A stretch of DNA of 64,000 nt from Fontivita pretiosa (lineage in GTDB: Bacteria > Planctomycetota > Phycisphaerae > Tepidisphaerales > Tepidisphaeraceae). The position numbers and the translations under genes are program-made. Location of the stretch: NCBI RefSeq assembly GCF_050410795.1, contig NZ_CP191258.1, positions 4,712,001-4,776,000 of the forward strand. The letters run 5' to 3'. The first letter of the stretch is position 1, and each line of letters begins with the position of its first letter. The notes beneath the pieces are model-generated. The model ran no database searches. It was given only the letters and a program-made list of their open reading frames with translations, and was not told the DNA's origin. Shown here one piece after another: positions 34,466 through 45,271 of this stretch.

Positions 34466-34903
34466 ATGGCCGGTCCACAGTCGTTCATTCCTCCGCGCCT
34501 CAGCCGCTCGCGTCCCCGACGTCGGTTCACCCTGGAACAGGCGAATCGCACGCTTCCGCTGGTCAGTCGGATCGTGGCGGACATCGTCAAGGCACACAAG
34601 CAGGCCACAACGATCCAGATCCAGCTCGAGCGTCTCTCGCCGGCGAGCAGGCAACGCAGGCCCCTGGAGCAGGAGCTGGAAAGAGCGATGGAGCGGCTGA
34701 ACGATCTGGTCAGCGAGCTGTCGGCGGTTGGCTGCGAAGTCAAGGACTTTCAACTTGGGCTGGTCGATTTCATCGGGCGACACCAGGGGCGCGATGTGTA
34801 CCTGTGCTGGAAGCTGGGCGAGCCGCAGATCGACCACTGGCACGAGCTGGATGCCGGTTTCGCCGGCCGTCAGCCGGTCAGCCTTCTCCAGGAGAGCCAG
34901 TAA
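34466..34903 (+). CDS. DUF2203 family protein
   Basis: 145 residues. After a basic Ser/Arg/Pro N-terminal tail comes FTLEQANRTLPLVSRIVADIV, the family opening, then a long helical hairpin (LEQELERAMERLNDLVSELSAVGCEVKD) and GLVDFIGRHQGRDVYLCWKLGEPQIDHWHELDAGFAGRQPV. Function unknown; the family is cytoplasmic. A perfect intrinsic terminator closes the gene 38 bases after its stop. AAAGG lies about 10 bases before the start codon. Confidence 0.88.
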   Translation: MAGPQSFIPPRLSRSRPRRRFTLEQANRTLPLVSRIVADIVKAHKQATTIQIQLERLSPASRQRRPLEQELERAMERLNDLVSELSAVGCEVKDFQLGLVDFIGRHQGRDVYLCWKLGEPQIDHWHELDAGFAGRQPVSLLQESQ

Positions 34904-34941
34904 GACATTCATCGCGCCGCGCGCAAGGCGCGCAGAAAACG

Positions 34942-34974
34942 AAGATCACGGCCCATGGCGCCGTGATCTTTTTG
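34942..34974 (+). terminator. Intrinsic terminator of the DUF2203 gene
   Basis: Perfect 11-bp stem AAGATCACGGC / GCCGTGATCTT with a 7-base loop, followed by TTTTTG. The five Ts follow the plus-strand arm. Confidence 0.9.
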
Positions 34975-35025
34975 TTTGGCGGTTTGGTCTGGTACGTCCC
35001 CAGGCCGGCAGCGTGGCAGCCTCGC

Positions 35026-35607
35026 TCAGCACTCGATCCTGGTTCCCAGGAGCTTGAGGAACTTGGCCAGCCAGTCGGGATGAGCCGGCCAGGCGGGGGC
35101 GCTCACCAGGTTTTTGTCCACGTGTGCCTTGTCGATGTCGATCTGCTGGAACGTTCCGCCACAGGCGGTGACGTCGGGGCCGACGGCGGGATAGGCGGTG
35201 CAGCTTCGTCCTTTCAACACGTCGGCGGCCACCAGGATCTGGATCGCGTGGCAGATCGCCGCCACCGGCTTGTTGGCCTGGAAGAAGTGTCGCACGATCT
35301 GAAGGACTCGGGGATTGAGGCGGATATATTCCGGCGCCCGCCCGCCCGGCAGCACCAGCGCGTCGTACTCTTCCGCTCGGACTTGCTCGAAGGTCGCGTT
35401 GAGCGTGAAGTTGTGCCCGGGCTTTTCCGAGTAGGTCTGATCACCCTCAAAGTCGTGCACGGCGGTGCGCACCTTCTGGCCCGCCTGCTTGTTCGGACAG
35501 ACCGCATGTACAGTGTGCCCGACCATCAGCAATGCCTGAAACGGCACCATCACTTCGTAGTCTTCCACAAAGTCGCCGACGATCATGAGGATCTTCTTCG
35601 CAGCCAT
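35026..35607 (-). CDS. DJ-1/PfpI family protein
   Basis: 193 residues. The N-terminal IVGDFVEDYEVMVP carries the family glutamate, LVLPGGRAPEYIR the glycine motif, and AAICHAIQIL the nucleophilic cysteine at the elbow. Members act as glyoxalase III/deglycase-type or chaperone-like enzymes; the chemistry of this one is unassigned. Start at ATG 35607, GGAGG about 6-10 bases upstream (AAACGGAGGAAACC). It lies on the minus strand at the end of a run of minus-strand genes. Confidence 0.93.
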   Translation of the reverse strand: MAAKKILMIVGDFVEDYEVMVPFQALLMVGHTVHAVCPNKQAGQKVRTAVHDFEGDQTYSEKPGHNFTLNATFEQVRAEEYDALVLPGGRAPEYIRLNPRVLQIVRHFFQANKPVAAICHAIQILVAADVLKGRSCTAYPAVGPDVTACGGTFQQIDIDKAHVDKNLVSAPAWPAHPDWLAKFLKLLGTRIEC

Positions 35608-35673
35608 AGGTTTCCTCCGTTTGGCTCGACATCCTGATGGCGCGATTATAACGCCTGCCCGTGGCCGCAGGGA

Positions 35674-36480
35674 TCATCGAATCGGCGGAGCATCGGGCGG
35701 GGCAAAGCGGGCAATGTCATCGGGACGCAATGGCCCCAGCGGCTGCATGCGCGCGTCCTGATACCCCCATTGATGAATGTCAATCTGGTACTGGTGCTGC
35801 GCGATGTAGGTTCCGCGGCAGATCGGCTGGTCAACTTTCGGCTCGGCGCGCATCTGTGCCTCAAGCTCGTTTATCAACCAGGCGGGAATCACATGCTTTT
35901 CGCTCGGATAGACATATCCAAAGAGGATCAGATGCGACAGCAGCACGCGTTCGTGTCCGCCGGCGAAACGCTTCAACAGGCGACGCCAGTCGAGCTGCTG
36001 CCCGCGGCGAAGAATCAGATGAGCCACGTCGGCGCCGTCGTAGCGGTCGCGCTCCATCACGAAACACTTGCTGACCAGGATTTCCTCAGCCGGCACCAGC
36101 CGCACCCGTCGCTCCAGGAAGTCTCCCTGCTCGGCGTGGGAAAACCAGTCGTTATCGACGGGGGTCAAGCCATTGCCGCTGTTGAACAGGATGTCGATAA
36201 ACGCTTCGCTCTGGGACAATGCCTTGGCCAGGAAGTGCGGCCAGGTCCACTCCGTGCGATATCCCGCCGCCGCCAGCACATCCACCGTGCGGCGTGACTC
36301 ACCGGGGCGGACAAAGATATCCAGGTCTTTGGTATCGCGCACGATGCCGGTGTAGTGGGTCATGGCAAAGCCACCGCCGACCAGGTATTCCACGTCCGCC
36401 TCGTCCAGCAACTGAAGCGCGCGGAGGTAGAACTCGCGGATCTGCTCAGGCGGCTGAAACGTTTTGACAGGGGCAAGCAT
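35674..36480 (-). CDS. Nucleotidyltransferase-fold protein
   Basis: 268 residues from ATG 36480, chosen because GAGGTG lies 6 bases upstream; an ATG at 36510 is possible. The fold mark is VGGGFAMTHYTGIVRDTKDLDIFV, the GG..R.TxDLDI pattern of the nucleotidyltransferase superfamily. The later part, FVMERDRYDGADVAHLIL and RLLKRF, is helical. Similar proteins include AbiEii/MNT-type antitoxin-toxin partners and unassigned planctomycete proteins. No partner gene with a clear toxin/antitoxin look is adjacent (the next minus-strand gene is a phosphoesterase), so I leave the role open. Confidence 0.7.
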   Translation of the reverse strand: MLAPVKTFQPPEQIREFYLRALQLLDEADVEYLVGGGFAMTHYTGIVRDTKDLDIFVRPGESRRTVDVLAAAGYRTEWTWPHFLAKALSQSEAFIDILFNSGNGLTPVDNDWFSHAEQGDFLERRVRLVPAEEILVSKCFVMERDRYDGADVAHLILRRGQQLDWRRLLKRFAGGHERVLLSHLILFGYVYPSEKHVIPAWLINELEAQMRAEPKVDQPICRGTYIAQHQYQIDIHQWGYQDARMQPLGPLRPDDIARFAPPDAPPIR

Positions 36481-36535
36481 GCGCACACCTCGGCCCGGAG
36501 CCAGAGACATGATGCAAACGGGGTGCCAGCGCCGC

Positions 36536-37765
36536 TCAAGCGAAAATCAGCGGGATCTGCATCTCATCGCGACTCAGCCCCGCGTGCTGTGCCACGTACA
36601 CCGCACGCGGCGCCGCATTCGCATCGGCCGGCAGCACGTAGTGCAGCGTGTAATTCCGATACGCGATCCCCACATAATCCCCGAACCGGCGACGGACGTT
36701 TGAGGCGATCGGCTCCGGGCCGAACAGCCGCAGCTCCTCTGCCCGATCCGTCGCCAGCAACACCATCGCGTGCCCGAAGCTTTCAGTGAAGCGTCGAACA
36801 AACTCCGCATCCTTGCCGGGACGCACGTGAAAGATCGGCAGCCGGGCATCTCCCGACGGCGGTACCTGGAGCAGATCCATCATCGGATCATCGTGCCACA
36901 GCGACAGATGATGCTTGACCGGAACGTCGATCAGGCCATGATCGGCCGTGATCACGATCCGCGCCCGTCCGTCCAGACCATCGGCCAGGCGTGCCAGCTC
37001 GCGGTCGATCTGCTGAATGAGTTCTTCTACGCTGGCATCGCTCAGGCCGCGATGGTGAATCCGGGCATCCACGTCCGGGATGTACACGTGAGTGTACGAG
37101 CGGCCCGTCGGTTGCATGCTTCCGGCAATCACCTGATCCACGGCGTGGGCGATCGAGGTGTATGGCAGGGCGGGGGTGTCGCCTCGCGAGTAGCGGGCGT
37201 AGGTGGTGTTGGTGATGATCGTCGGGTTCAGCGTCAGTGGGCGATGCTTCATCCGCGGATAAAACGACGGCACGGGGAAGATCTGCTCGGCGGTGATGCC
37301 GCGCCTGGCCAGCCACTCTCCGCTGAATCGCTCGACAAACGGTAGATTGATCAGGCTCAGCTCCCGCTCCGGGATGTAGCTGAACCACCCCGTCACACCA
37401 TGGGTGGCCGGCCAAACCCCCGTCGCCACGCTCGTCAACGCCGATGCGGTTGTGGATGGAACGGTGGATCGCAGCTCGGCGCGCAGGTGTCGGCGGAGAA
37501 ACATGCTTTCCGGCAGCCGCCGAACCAGGTTCATGCCCAGCCCGTCCAGCAGCACAAAGACATAGTGGTCTGCTGGTCCGATCAGGTCGATCAACTGCCG
37601 CTGTGGGGCGGTGGGCTGGAAATCCTCCACCCCGCACAGGGTCCCCATCGCTCGCACCAGATCCACCAGATCGGGCTTGGAATAGTCCGGGTAAACGAGC
37701 TCAGCCTGGGTCAGGACGTGCTCGACCGAGGCAGCACCGATCGGCGGCGGAAGCATGGCGACCAT
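36536..37765 (-). CDS. Alkaline phosphatase-superfamily phosphodiesterase/nucleotide pyrophosphatase
   Basis: About 409 residues. Start is ATG 37765 or 37756; the ATGs are three codons apart and neither has a clear ribosome site. Metal and nucleophile motifs: FVLLDGLG (Asp), PSTTASALTSVATG with threonine nucleophile, IPDVDARIHH and ITADHGLID (metal ligands), and HAGLSRDEMQIPLI. This matches the type I phosphodiesterase/nucleotide pyrophosphatase branch. No signal peptide, so it is probably cytoplasmic. Substrate unassigned. The nucleotidyltransferase gene follows 55 bases downstream. Confidence 0.88.
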   Translation of the reverse strand: MVAMLPPPIGAASVEHVLTQAELVYPDYSKPDLVDLVRAMGTLCGVEDFQPTAPQRQLIDLIGPADHYVFVLLDGLGMNLVRRLPESMFLRRHLRAELRSTVPSTTASALTSVATGVWPATHGVTGWFSYIPERELSLINLPFVERFSGEWLARRGITAEQIFPVPSFYPRMKHRPLTLNPTIITNTTYARYSRGDTPALPYTSIAHAVDQVIAGSMQPTGRSYTHVYIPDVDARIHHRGLSDASVEELIQQIDRELARLADGLDGRARIVITADHGLIDVPVKHHLSLWHDDPMMDLLQVPPSGDARLPIFHVRPGKDAEFVRRFTESFGHAMVLLATDRAEELRLFGPEPIASNVRRRFGDYVGIAYRNYTLHYVLPADANAAPRAVYVAQHAGLSRDEMQIPLIFA

Positions 37766-37893
37766 CGTAGAGCGGCACGCCTCGCCGCGGCGACGGCAAA
37801 ATGTGTCGCGCAACTACGCCATCTTGTCCGACTTCGATCGGGCCGTGCGTCTCCGTTTTTCGCGTTCTGCCAGATCGGCCTCGGCTGCCGCGA

Positions 37894-38127
37894 TCAGGCG
37901 CGGTCCTTCAGACCCGAGACTCCCGTCGCCGCAGCGCAATGGGCGCAGCAGTAGATCTTCCCGTCGGCCTCCAGGCCGTGCCCGAGAATCCGGCAGCCGC
38001 AGTGAGCGCACCGCGGCGCCAGTGCGCTGGCGGCACATTCGAAGCTGTCGAACACGTGCCGCTGTCCGGCCAGGATCACCTCGAAGCTCTTGTCATATTC
38101 ATTGCCGCAGACTTCGCATTGGGCCAT
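37894..38127 (-). CDS. Small two-lobed zinc-ribbon/metallothionein-like protein
   Basis: 77 residues from ATG 38127, with AAAGGAG 8 bases upstream. An N-terminal lobe starts CEVCGNEYDKSFEV and reaches FECAA; the C-terminal lobe CAHCGCRILGHGLEADGKIYCCAHCA closely resembles bacterial metallothioneins of the SmtA/PmtA type (C.HC.C, GK.YCC..CA). It would bind zinc, or protect against zinc or other metals, in the cytoplasm. This short gene lies between parE and the phosphodiesterase gene, all on the minus strand. The match is by motif, and I cannot test the copy-number of metals. Confidence 0.72.
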   Translation of the reverse strand: MAQCEVCGNEYDKSFEVILAGQRHVFDSFECAASALAPRCAHCGCRILGHGLEADGKIYCCAHCAAATGVSGLKDRA

Positions 38128-38410
38128 GGCACAACTCCTTTGTTGGACCAGAACAAATCTAACCGATCGCCCGCCGGCAATGAGCGCCAGAAAAACTTCC
38201 TCCCGGCCTGGAAGCGTCGTCCTCTGGAAGCTGCGCGGATCGTCCCGCGGCACCCGGCCCGGCTCCTTCTGGAGCTTGCTGAGCCGCCGCGCAAACTGAT
38301 TGGATCATTCGGATGGAATCAGGCGCAGCCGCTCAGACCTGAAGCATTGATGCTCCTGGCAGAGCAACGCAGAAGCGTCGATGGTTGGGGCCGAATCGGA
38401 CCTTGGCGGA

Positions 38411-40333
38411 TCAGACGTCCAGCTCCTGGGCCTCTTCGGCGCGTTCCATGATGAAGCGGAAGCGGGCCGAGGCGTCTTTGCCCATCAACTCGTTGATCAC
38501 CCGGTCGGTCGCCAGCGGGTCGGCGATCTCGACGCGAAGCAGCCTTCGAGTTTTGGGATTGAGCGTCGTTTCCCAGAGCACCTTGGGCATCATTTCCCCC
38601 AGGCCCTTGAAGCGCGTGATCTCCGGCTTGACGTTGCCTTTGGCGTGCTGCTGGAGAATGCGCTGCTTGTCGGCATCGTCGGCGGCCCAGTACGTTTCCC
38701 TGCCGATGTCCACGCGATACAGCGGGGGCACGGCGATGAAGACGCGCCCGGCCTCGATCAACTGCCGCATGAAACGGTAGATGAACGTCAGCAGCAGCGT
38801 GGTGATGTGGTGGCCGTCGCTGTCGGCGTCGGCCAGCAGAATGATCCGCTGGTAGCGGAGCTTGTTCGGGTCGCAGTCGGGCCCGGCGCCGCAGCCCAGG
38901 GCGGTGATCAGGTCGGCGATCTCACGGTTCTCCAGGATCTTGGCCAGAGACTGGCCTTCGGTGTTGAGGACCTTTCCGCGCAGCGGCAGGATGGCCTGGC
39001 GGTTGCGGTCGCGGCCCTGCTTGGCGCTGCCGCCGGCGCTGTCGCCTTCGACAATGAACAGCTCGCTGTCGTTGCGGTTGCTGCTGGTGCAGTCGGCGAG
39101 CTTGCCGGGCAGGTTCAGCCGGCCATTCGTCGCGGTCTTGCGTGAGATGCTGGCGTTGGCGGCGCGGCTGGCCTCGCGGGCGCGGGCGGCGATGATGATC
39201 CGATTCACGATCGTCTCGGCGACGCTGCGATTGCTGTTCAGCCACTGCTCCAGCGCCGGACGTACGGCGCCGTCCACCATCGACTGAATCTCCGGGTTGT
39301 TCAGCCGGTCCTTGGTCTGTCCCTGAAACTGCGGATCCTGGACGAAGACGCTGAGCACGCCGAACACCCCCTCGCGGATGTCCTCCGCCGCCAGCGTCAC
39401 GCCGCGAGGCGTGAGCTCGTGCGTCTCGATGTAGTTGCGGATCGCCTTGAGCACCCCGGCACGCAGCCCGTTCTCGTGCGTGCCGCCGCTGGACGTGGGA
39501 ATGCCGTTCACGTAGCTCTTGAGCAGCTCGTCGGTGCTCTCGGTCCAGGTGAAGCACATCTCCATCCGCAGGCCGTTCTGCTTCTCGAGCACGAACGGCT
39601 GCTCGTGCACCGGCCTGGCGTTGTTCTCCGTGACGATCTTCTTCAGGAACGCGACGATGCCTTCTTCGTGGCGGAAGACTTCCTTTTTGCCGCTGGCCTC
39701 GTCGTTCCAGATGACCTTCAGGCCCTTGTGGATATAGCTGGCGACTTCGAGCCGTTCGCGGATCGTCTCGGGGTTGAACTCGGTTTTGGGGAAGATCTGC
39801 GGATCGGGCACGAAGTAGATGGTCGTGCCGGTCCCGCGCGCGGGGCCAAGCTTCTTGAGCTTGCTGGTGGGCTTGCCGCGGCTGAACTCCATCTGCCACT
39901 CGGCGCCGTCTCGCCGCACAGTGGCGATGAGCTTTTGGGACAGCGCGTTCACGACCGACGCACCGACGCCGTGCAGCCCGCCGCTGGTCTTGTAGTTGCC
40001 GCCCTGGCCGTTGTCGAACTTTCCGCCGGCGTGCAGCGTGCAGAGGATGATCTCCAGCGCCGACTTGCGATGCGTCGGATGATTATCCACGGGGATGCCG
40101 CGGCCGTTGTCGCTGATCGTGATGCTGGAGCCGTCCTTGTGCAGGGTGACCTCGATGCAGTCGGCGTAGCCGTTCATGGCCTCGTCCACCGAGTTGTCGA
40201 AGATCTCCCAGACCAGATGATGCAGCCCGGCGGCGCCCGTGCCGCCGATGTACATGCCCGGGCGTTTGCGTACCGGTTCCAGTCCCTCCAGGACGGTGAT
40301 GCTGCTGGCGTTGTAGGTTGCGGTGGCGGTCAT
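38411..40333 (-). CDS. Type IIA DNA topoisomerase subunit B (ParE/GyrB-like)
   Basis: 640 residues. GHKL ATPase: ITVLEGLEPVRKRPGMYIGGTG, EIFDNSVDEA, ISDNGRGIPV, LHAGGKFD, GGLHGVGASVVNALS. Transducer and Toprim: EGDSAGGSAKQGRDR and DADSDGHHI. The C-terminus ends in FKGLGEMMPKVLWETTLNPKTRRLLRVEI, as in both GyrB and ParE. The length is that of the shorter ParE class. It is transcribed with the A subunit (65 bases before it on the minus strand). Confidence 0.95.
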   Translation of the reverse strand: MTATATYNASSITVLEGLEPVRKRPGMYIGGTGAAGLHHLVWEIFDNSVDEAMNGYADCIEVTLHKDGSSITISDNGRGIPVDNHPTHRKSALEIILCTLHAGGKFDNGQGGNYKTSGGLHGVGASVVNALSQKLIATVRRDGAEWQMEFSRGKPTSKLKKLGPARGTGTTIYFVPDPQIFPKTEFNPETIRERLEVASYIHKGLKVIWNDEASGKKEVFRHEEGIVAFLKKIVTENNARPVHEQPFVLEKQNGLRMEMCFTWTESTDELLKSYVNGIPTSSGGTHENGLRAGVLKAIRNYIETHELTPRGVTLAAEDIREGVFGVLSVFVQDPQFQGQTKDRLNNPEIQSMVDGAVRPALEQWLNSNRSVAETIVNRIIIAARAREASRAANASISRKTATNGRLNLPGKLADCTSSNRNDSELFIVEGDSAGGSAKQGRDRNRQAILPLRGKVLNTEGQSLAKILENREIADLITALGCGAGPDCDPNKLRYQRIILLADADSDGHHITTLLLTFIYRFMRQLIEAGRVFIAVPPLYRVDIGRETYWAADDADKQRILQQHAKGNVKPEITRFKGLGEMMPKVLWETTLNPKTRRLLRVEIADPLATDRVINELMGKDASARFRFIMERAEEAQELDV

Positions 40334-40398
40334 GATCTGCTGTGTCTGTTGCTTTTCAGTTCATCCTCAACAAGTGATGCACGTGTTTGCGCCGAAGT

Positions 40399-42900
<2,502 letters not shown>

Positions 42901-43264
42901 CCAATTCACTCCTGAGCAGCCGGTGACCTTTGTGCCGGCCGTCTTTACTGAAAGCAACACGGCTTTGCTGCTGCGGCGGACGCGCCGCCGGTTACATTAT
43001 CGGCCGCCGGCGCGGTGTTGCTCCAGTCGATTTGTTAGGCGATTGTAAGGGATTCGGCCGCGAATTTCAAACAACCTTCGACGGCCCAACAGATTGCGCC
43101 GCTATTATAGACCGCGATTCGCCAGGCACAAGCCATTGAGGAACCCGCTGTGCCTGTGGCGACCATCGCCAGGCCTCAACCGCCAGGTGCGCTGGCTGGG
43201 AACTGACCGATCGCAGGCGCATTGGCGGTACAATCGTCGCGTCGCCGCCAACCCGGGAGCACGT
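42901..43264. other. Intergenic region between subunit A and the LEPR-XLL lipase-like gene
   Basis: No gene supported, apart from a poor extension of the plus-strand frame from 43094. A TATTAT sequence at 43102-43107 may be a -10 element for the plus-strand gene, but no convincing -35 lies at the right distance. Confidence 0.35.
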
Positions 43265-45271
43265 GTGCATTGCTACCTCATCGAACGGCTCGAATCACGA
43301 CGACTGCTGGCGGGGGTGACACTGATCGCCCACGGCTTCAACAGCGGCATCGGGGATTGGGTTTCGGCAATGGCATCGGCGATCAGCGGATCACGAACCA
43401 CTCCCGCCTCGATCTTCGCGCTGCAAGCCACGGATGACGGCAACAACGGGCCAATCTCGGTGAGTCTGGGGTCGCAGCTTTCCGGGCCAAGCGTGTCGGC
43501 ATCGACCAATCCCGACCCGCATATCATCCTGCTGCTGGACTGGTCGGATCTTGCCGGGACCCTGCCGTTCGGCGGGTATCACCGCAGCACCACCGACGTC
43601 GCCGCCGCCGTCGCTGCCCAATTGCTGGATCCCGCGTTCATGTCGAGTCTGGGCGGGTACGCGCTGGCGGCGTCGCCGGCAATGCAGCTCGTCGGACACA
43701 GCCGCGGAGGGTCGCTGGTCAACGAGCTGGCGCGAGACCTGGCCAGGAAGGGCGTGTGGGTGGATCAGCTCACCACGCTCGACCCGCACCCGGTCGATGG
43801 CGTAAACGAGGACATCTCCGGCTTCGATTTCGATGATGCCCCAATGGGCATCCCCTGGAACGTCGCTTTCGCCGACAACTACTGGCGGACGGATTCGGAC
43901 ATCTTCGACTTCAACGGCGAGGCCGTCAGCGGAGCGCACAACCTCCAGTTCAATGAAACGATCCTGCGAAGCAGTGGATCGTATTCGTTCGAGCATTCGG
44001 ACGTGCATCTGTGGTACCACGGCACGATCCCGCCTTATGCCGATTCCGACGGGGCGGCCAGCGTGAACCCGGCCACCTGGTACAGCCCGCCGCACCCGCC
44101 GCGCAATTCCAGCGGGTTTTACTACACTCGCAATGAAGGTGGCATTCGTCCTGGAACGGGGCTGTGGCCAGCGGACGGCGGGGTGGCGCCGCGCGGCGAC
44201 GTGCCGCGCGACCCTACCGGCACGCAGTGGCCGAACATCGACCACCTGGCGCTGCTCGGCGCGCCTTCCGGCGGGACGGTCAGCATCGCGTACCGCTATC
44301 AGGACTTCGACTCCCCGGCGACAATCACGTGGCTGGCGGACGTGGATCGCAATCCCTTCAACTCCAACGCGCATCTTCTGCCCGACCCGCTGGCGCTGCC
44401 GTCCACCGGCGCGACCCTGGCCAGCGGCAGCGACTCGGTCCAGCTCGCGGGGCTGAGCCCGGGACAGTGGAACCTGCTGGCGCGGATTGCGGATGCCCAG
44501 GGTCATGCGCGATACGCTTATGTGCCCGATCCGCTGACGGTGCCTGCGACGCCGCTGATCGCGTCCAACGGCGATTTGCTCTTCGAGACGGCGCCGCAGC
44601 GGATCAGCGTGCGGTTTTCCGCCGATGTGTCGGCCAGCCTCGACCCGGGCGATCTGACCGTTCGCCCGGTGGGCGGCGCAGCGGGCATCACCCCGGCGTC
44701 CGTCCAGTTCGATCCCGCAAGCAACACCGCCACGTTCTGGCTTGCCGACATTCTGGCTGATGGCAACTACCGCGCCACGATCCCCGCCGGTTCGGTCATG
44801 GGCGCAGCCGGCGAAACGATGACATCCGACTTTTCATTCGACTTTTTCTTCCTTGCCGGTGACGCCAACCGTGATCGCGCCGTCGATCGGCTCGATCTGG
44901 ACATTCTGACGATGAACTGGCAACAGTCGCCCAGAGTCTTCAGCCAGGGGGATTTCAGCTATGACTCCCGGGTTGATACGCGCGATCTGTACCTACTGGC
45001 CACCCGATGGGGACAGTCGTTGCAGGCGCCTGTGCCGGCGCGTGGCGATTCATCATTGCTTCGTCTGTTTGCGAGGCGCGATCAGAATGCCAAACTCGTT
45101 GGACTCATTGAACGGCCGGGCCCCGTAACGCATGCCGCGCGACAGATCGTAGTTGTCGGCGATCCAGGCACCGATCTTCCTGGCGTAATCCTGACCAAAA
45201 TAACGGGCATCGAAGAAACTGGTGTTACGGTGGACCAGGGCCACGTAATCGGGTGGGTGACGGCGCAGTGA
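43265..45271 (+). CDS. LEPR-XLL surface protein with lipase-like and dockerin-like domains
   Basis: About 668 residues. The start is placed at GTG 43265 (GGGAG 5 bases upstream), giving VHCYLIERLESRRLLAG, a LEPR-XLL-type N-terminal signal; a longer frame from 43094 is possible. Then an alpha/beta-hydrolase domain: HGFNSGIGDWV, the nucleophile elbow GHSRGGSLVNEL, then acidic and histidine residues (TTLDPHPV, DHLALL). An SbsA/Ig-like module (FSADVSASLDPGDLTV..NYRATIPAG) and a dockerin-like pair (GDANRDRAVDRLDLDIL and GDFSYDSRVDTRDLYLL) follow. After about 45020 the frame continues 80 codons antisense to the glycosyltransferase gene, a probable non-conserved extension. Confidence 0.82.
   Translation: MHCYLIERLESRRLLAGVTLIAHGFNSGIGDWVSAMASAISGSRTTPASIFALQATDDGNNGPISVSLGSQLSGPSVSASTNPDPHIILLLDWSDLAGTLPFGGYHRSTTDVAAAVAAQLLDPAFMSSLGGYALAASPAMQLVGHSRGGSLVNELARDLARKGVWVDQLTTLDPHPVDGVNEDISGFDFDDAPMGIPWNVAFADNYWRTDSDIFDFNGEAVSGAHNLQFNETILRSSGSYSFEHSDVHLWYHGTIPPYADSDGAASVNPATWYSPPHPPRNSSGFYYTRNEGGIRPGTGLWPADGGVAPRGDVPRDPTGTQWPNIDHLALLGAPSGGTVSIAYRYQDFDSPATITWLADVDRNPFNSNAHLLPDPLALPSTGATLASGSDSVQLAGLSPGQWNLLARIADAQGHARYAYVPDPLTVPATPLIASNGDLLFETAPQRISVRFSADVSASLDPGDLTVRPVGGAAGITPASVQFDPASNTATFWLADILADGNYRATIPAGSVMGAAGETMTSDFSFDFFFLAGDANRDRAVDRLDLDILTMNWQQSPRVFSQGDFSYDSRVDTRDLYLLATRWGQSLQAPVPARGDSSLLRLFARRDQNAKLVGLIERPGPVTHAARQIVVVGDPGTDLPGVILTKITGIEETGVTVDQGHVIGWVTAQ

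Noticed and set aside
35674..36480. Toxin-antitoxin or abortive infection module around the nucleotidyltransferase-like gene
   Set aside because: No second small partner gene; neighbours are a DJ-1 protein and a phosphodiesterase.
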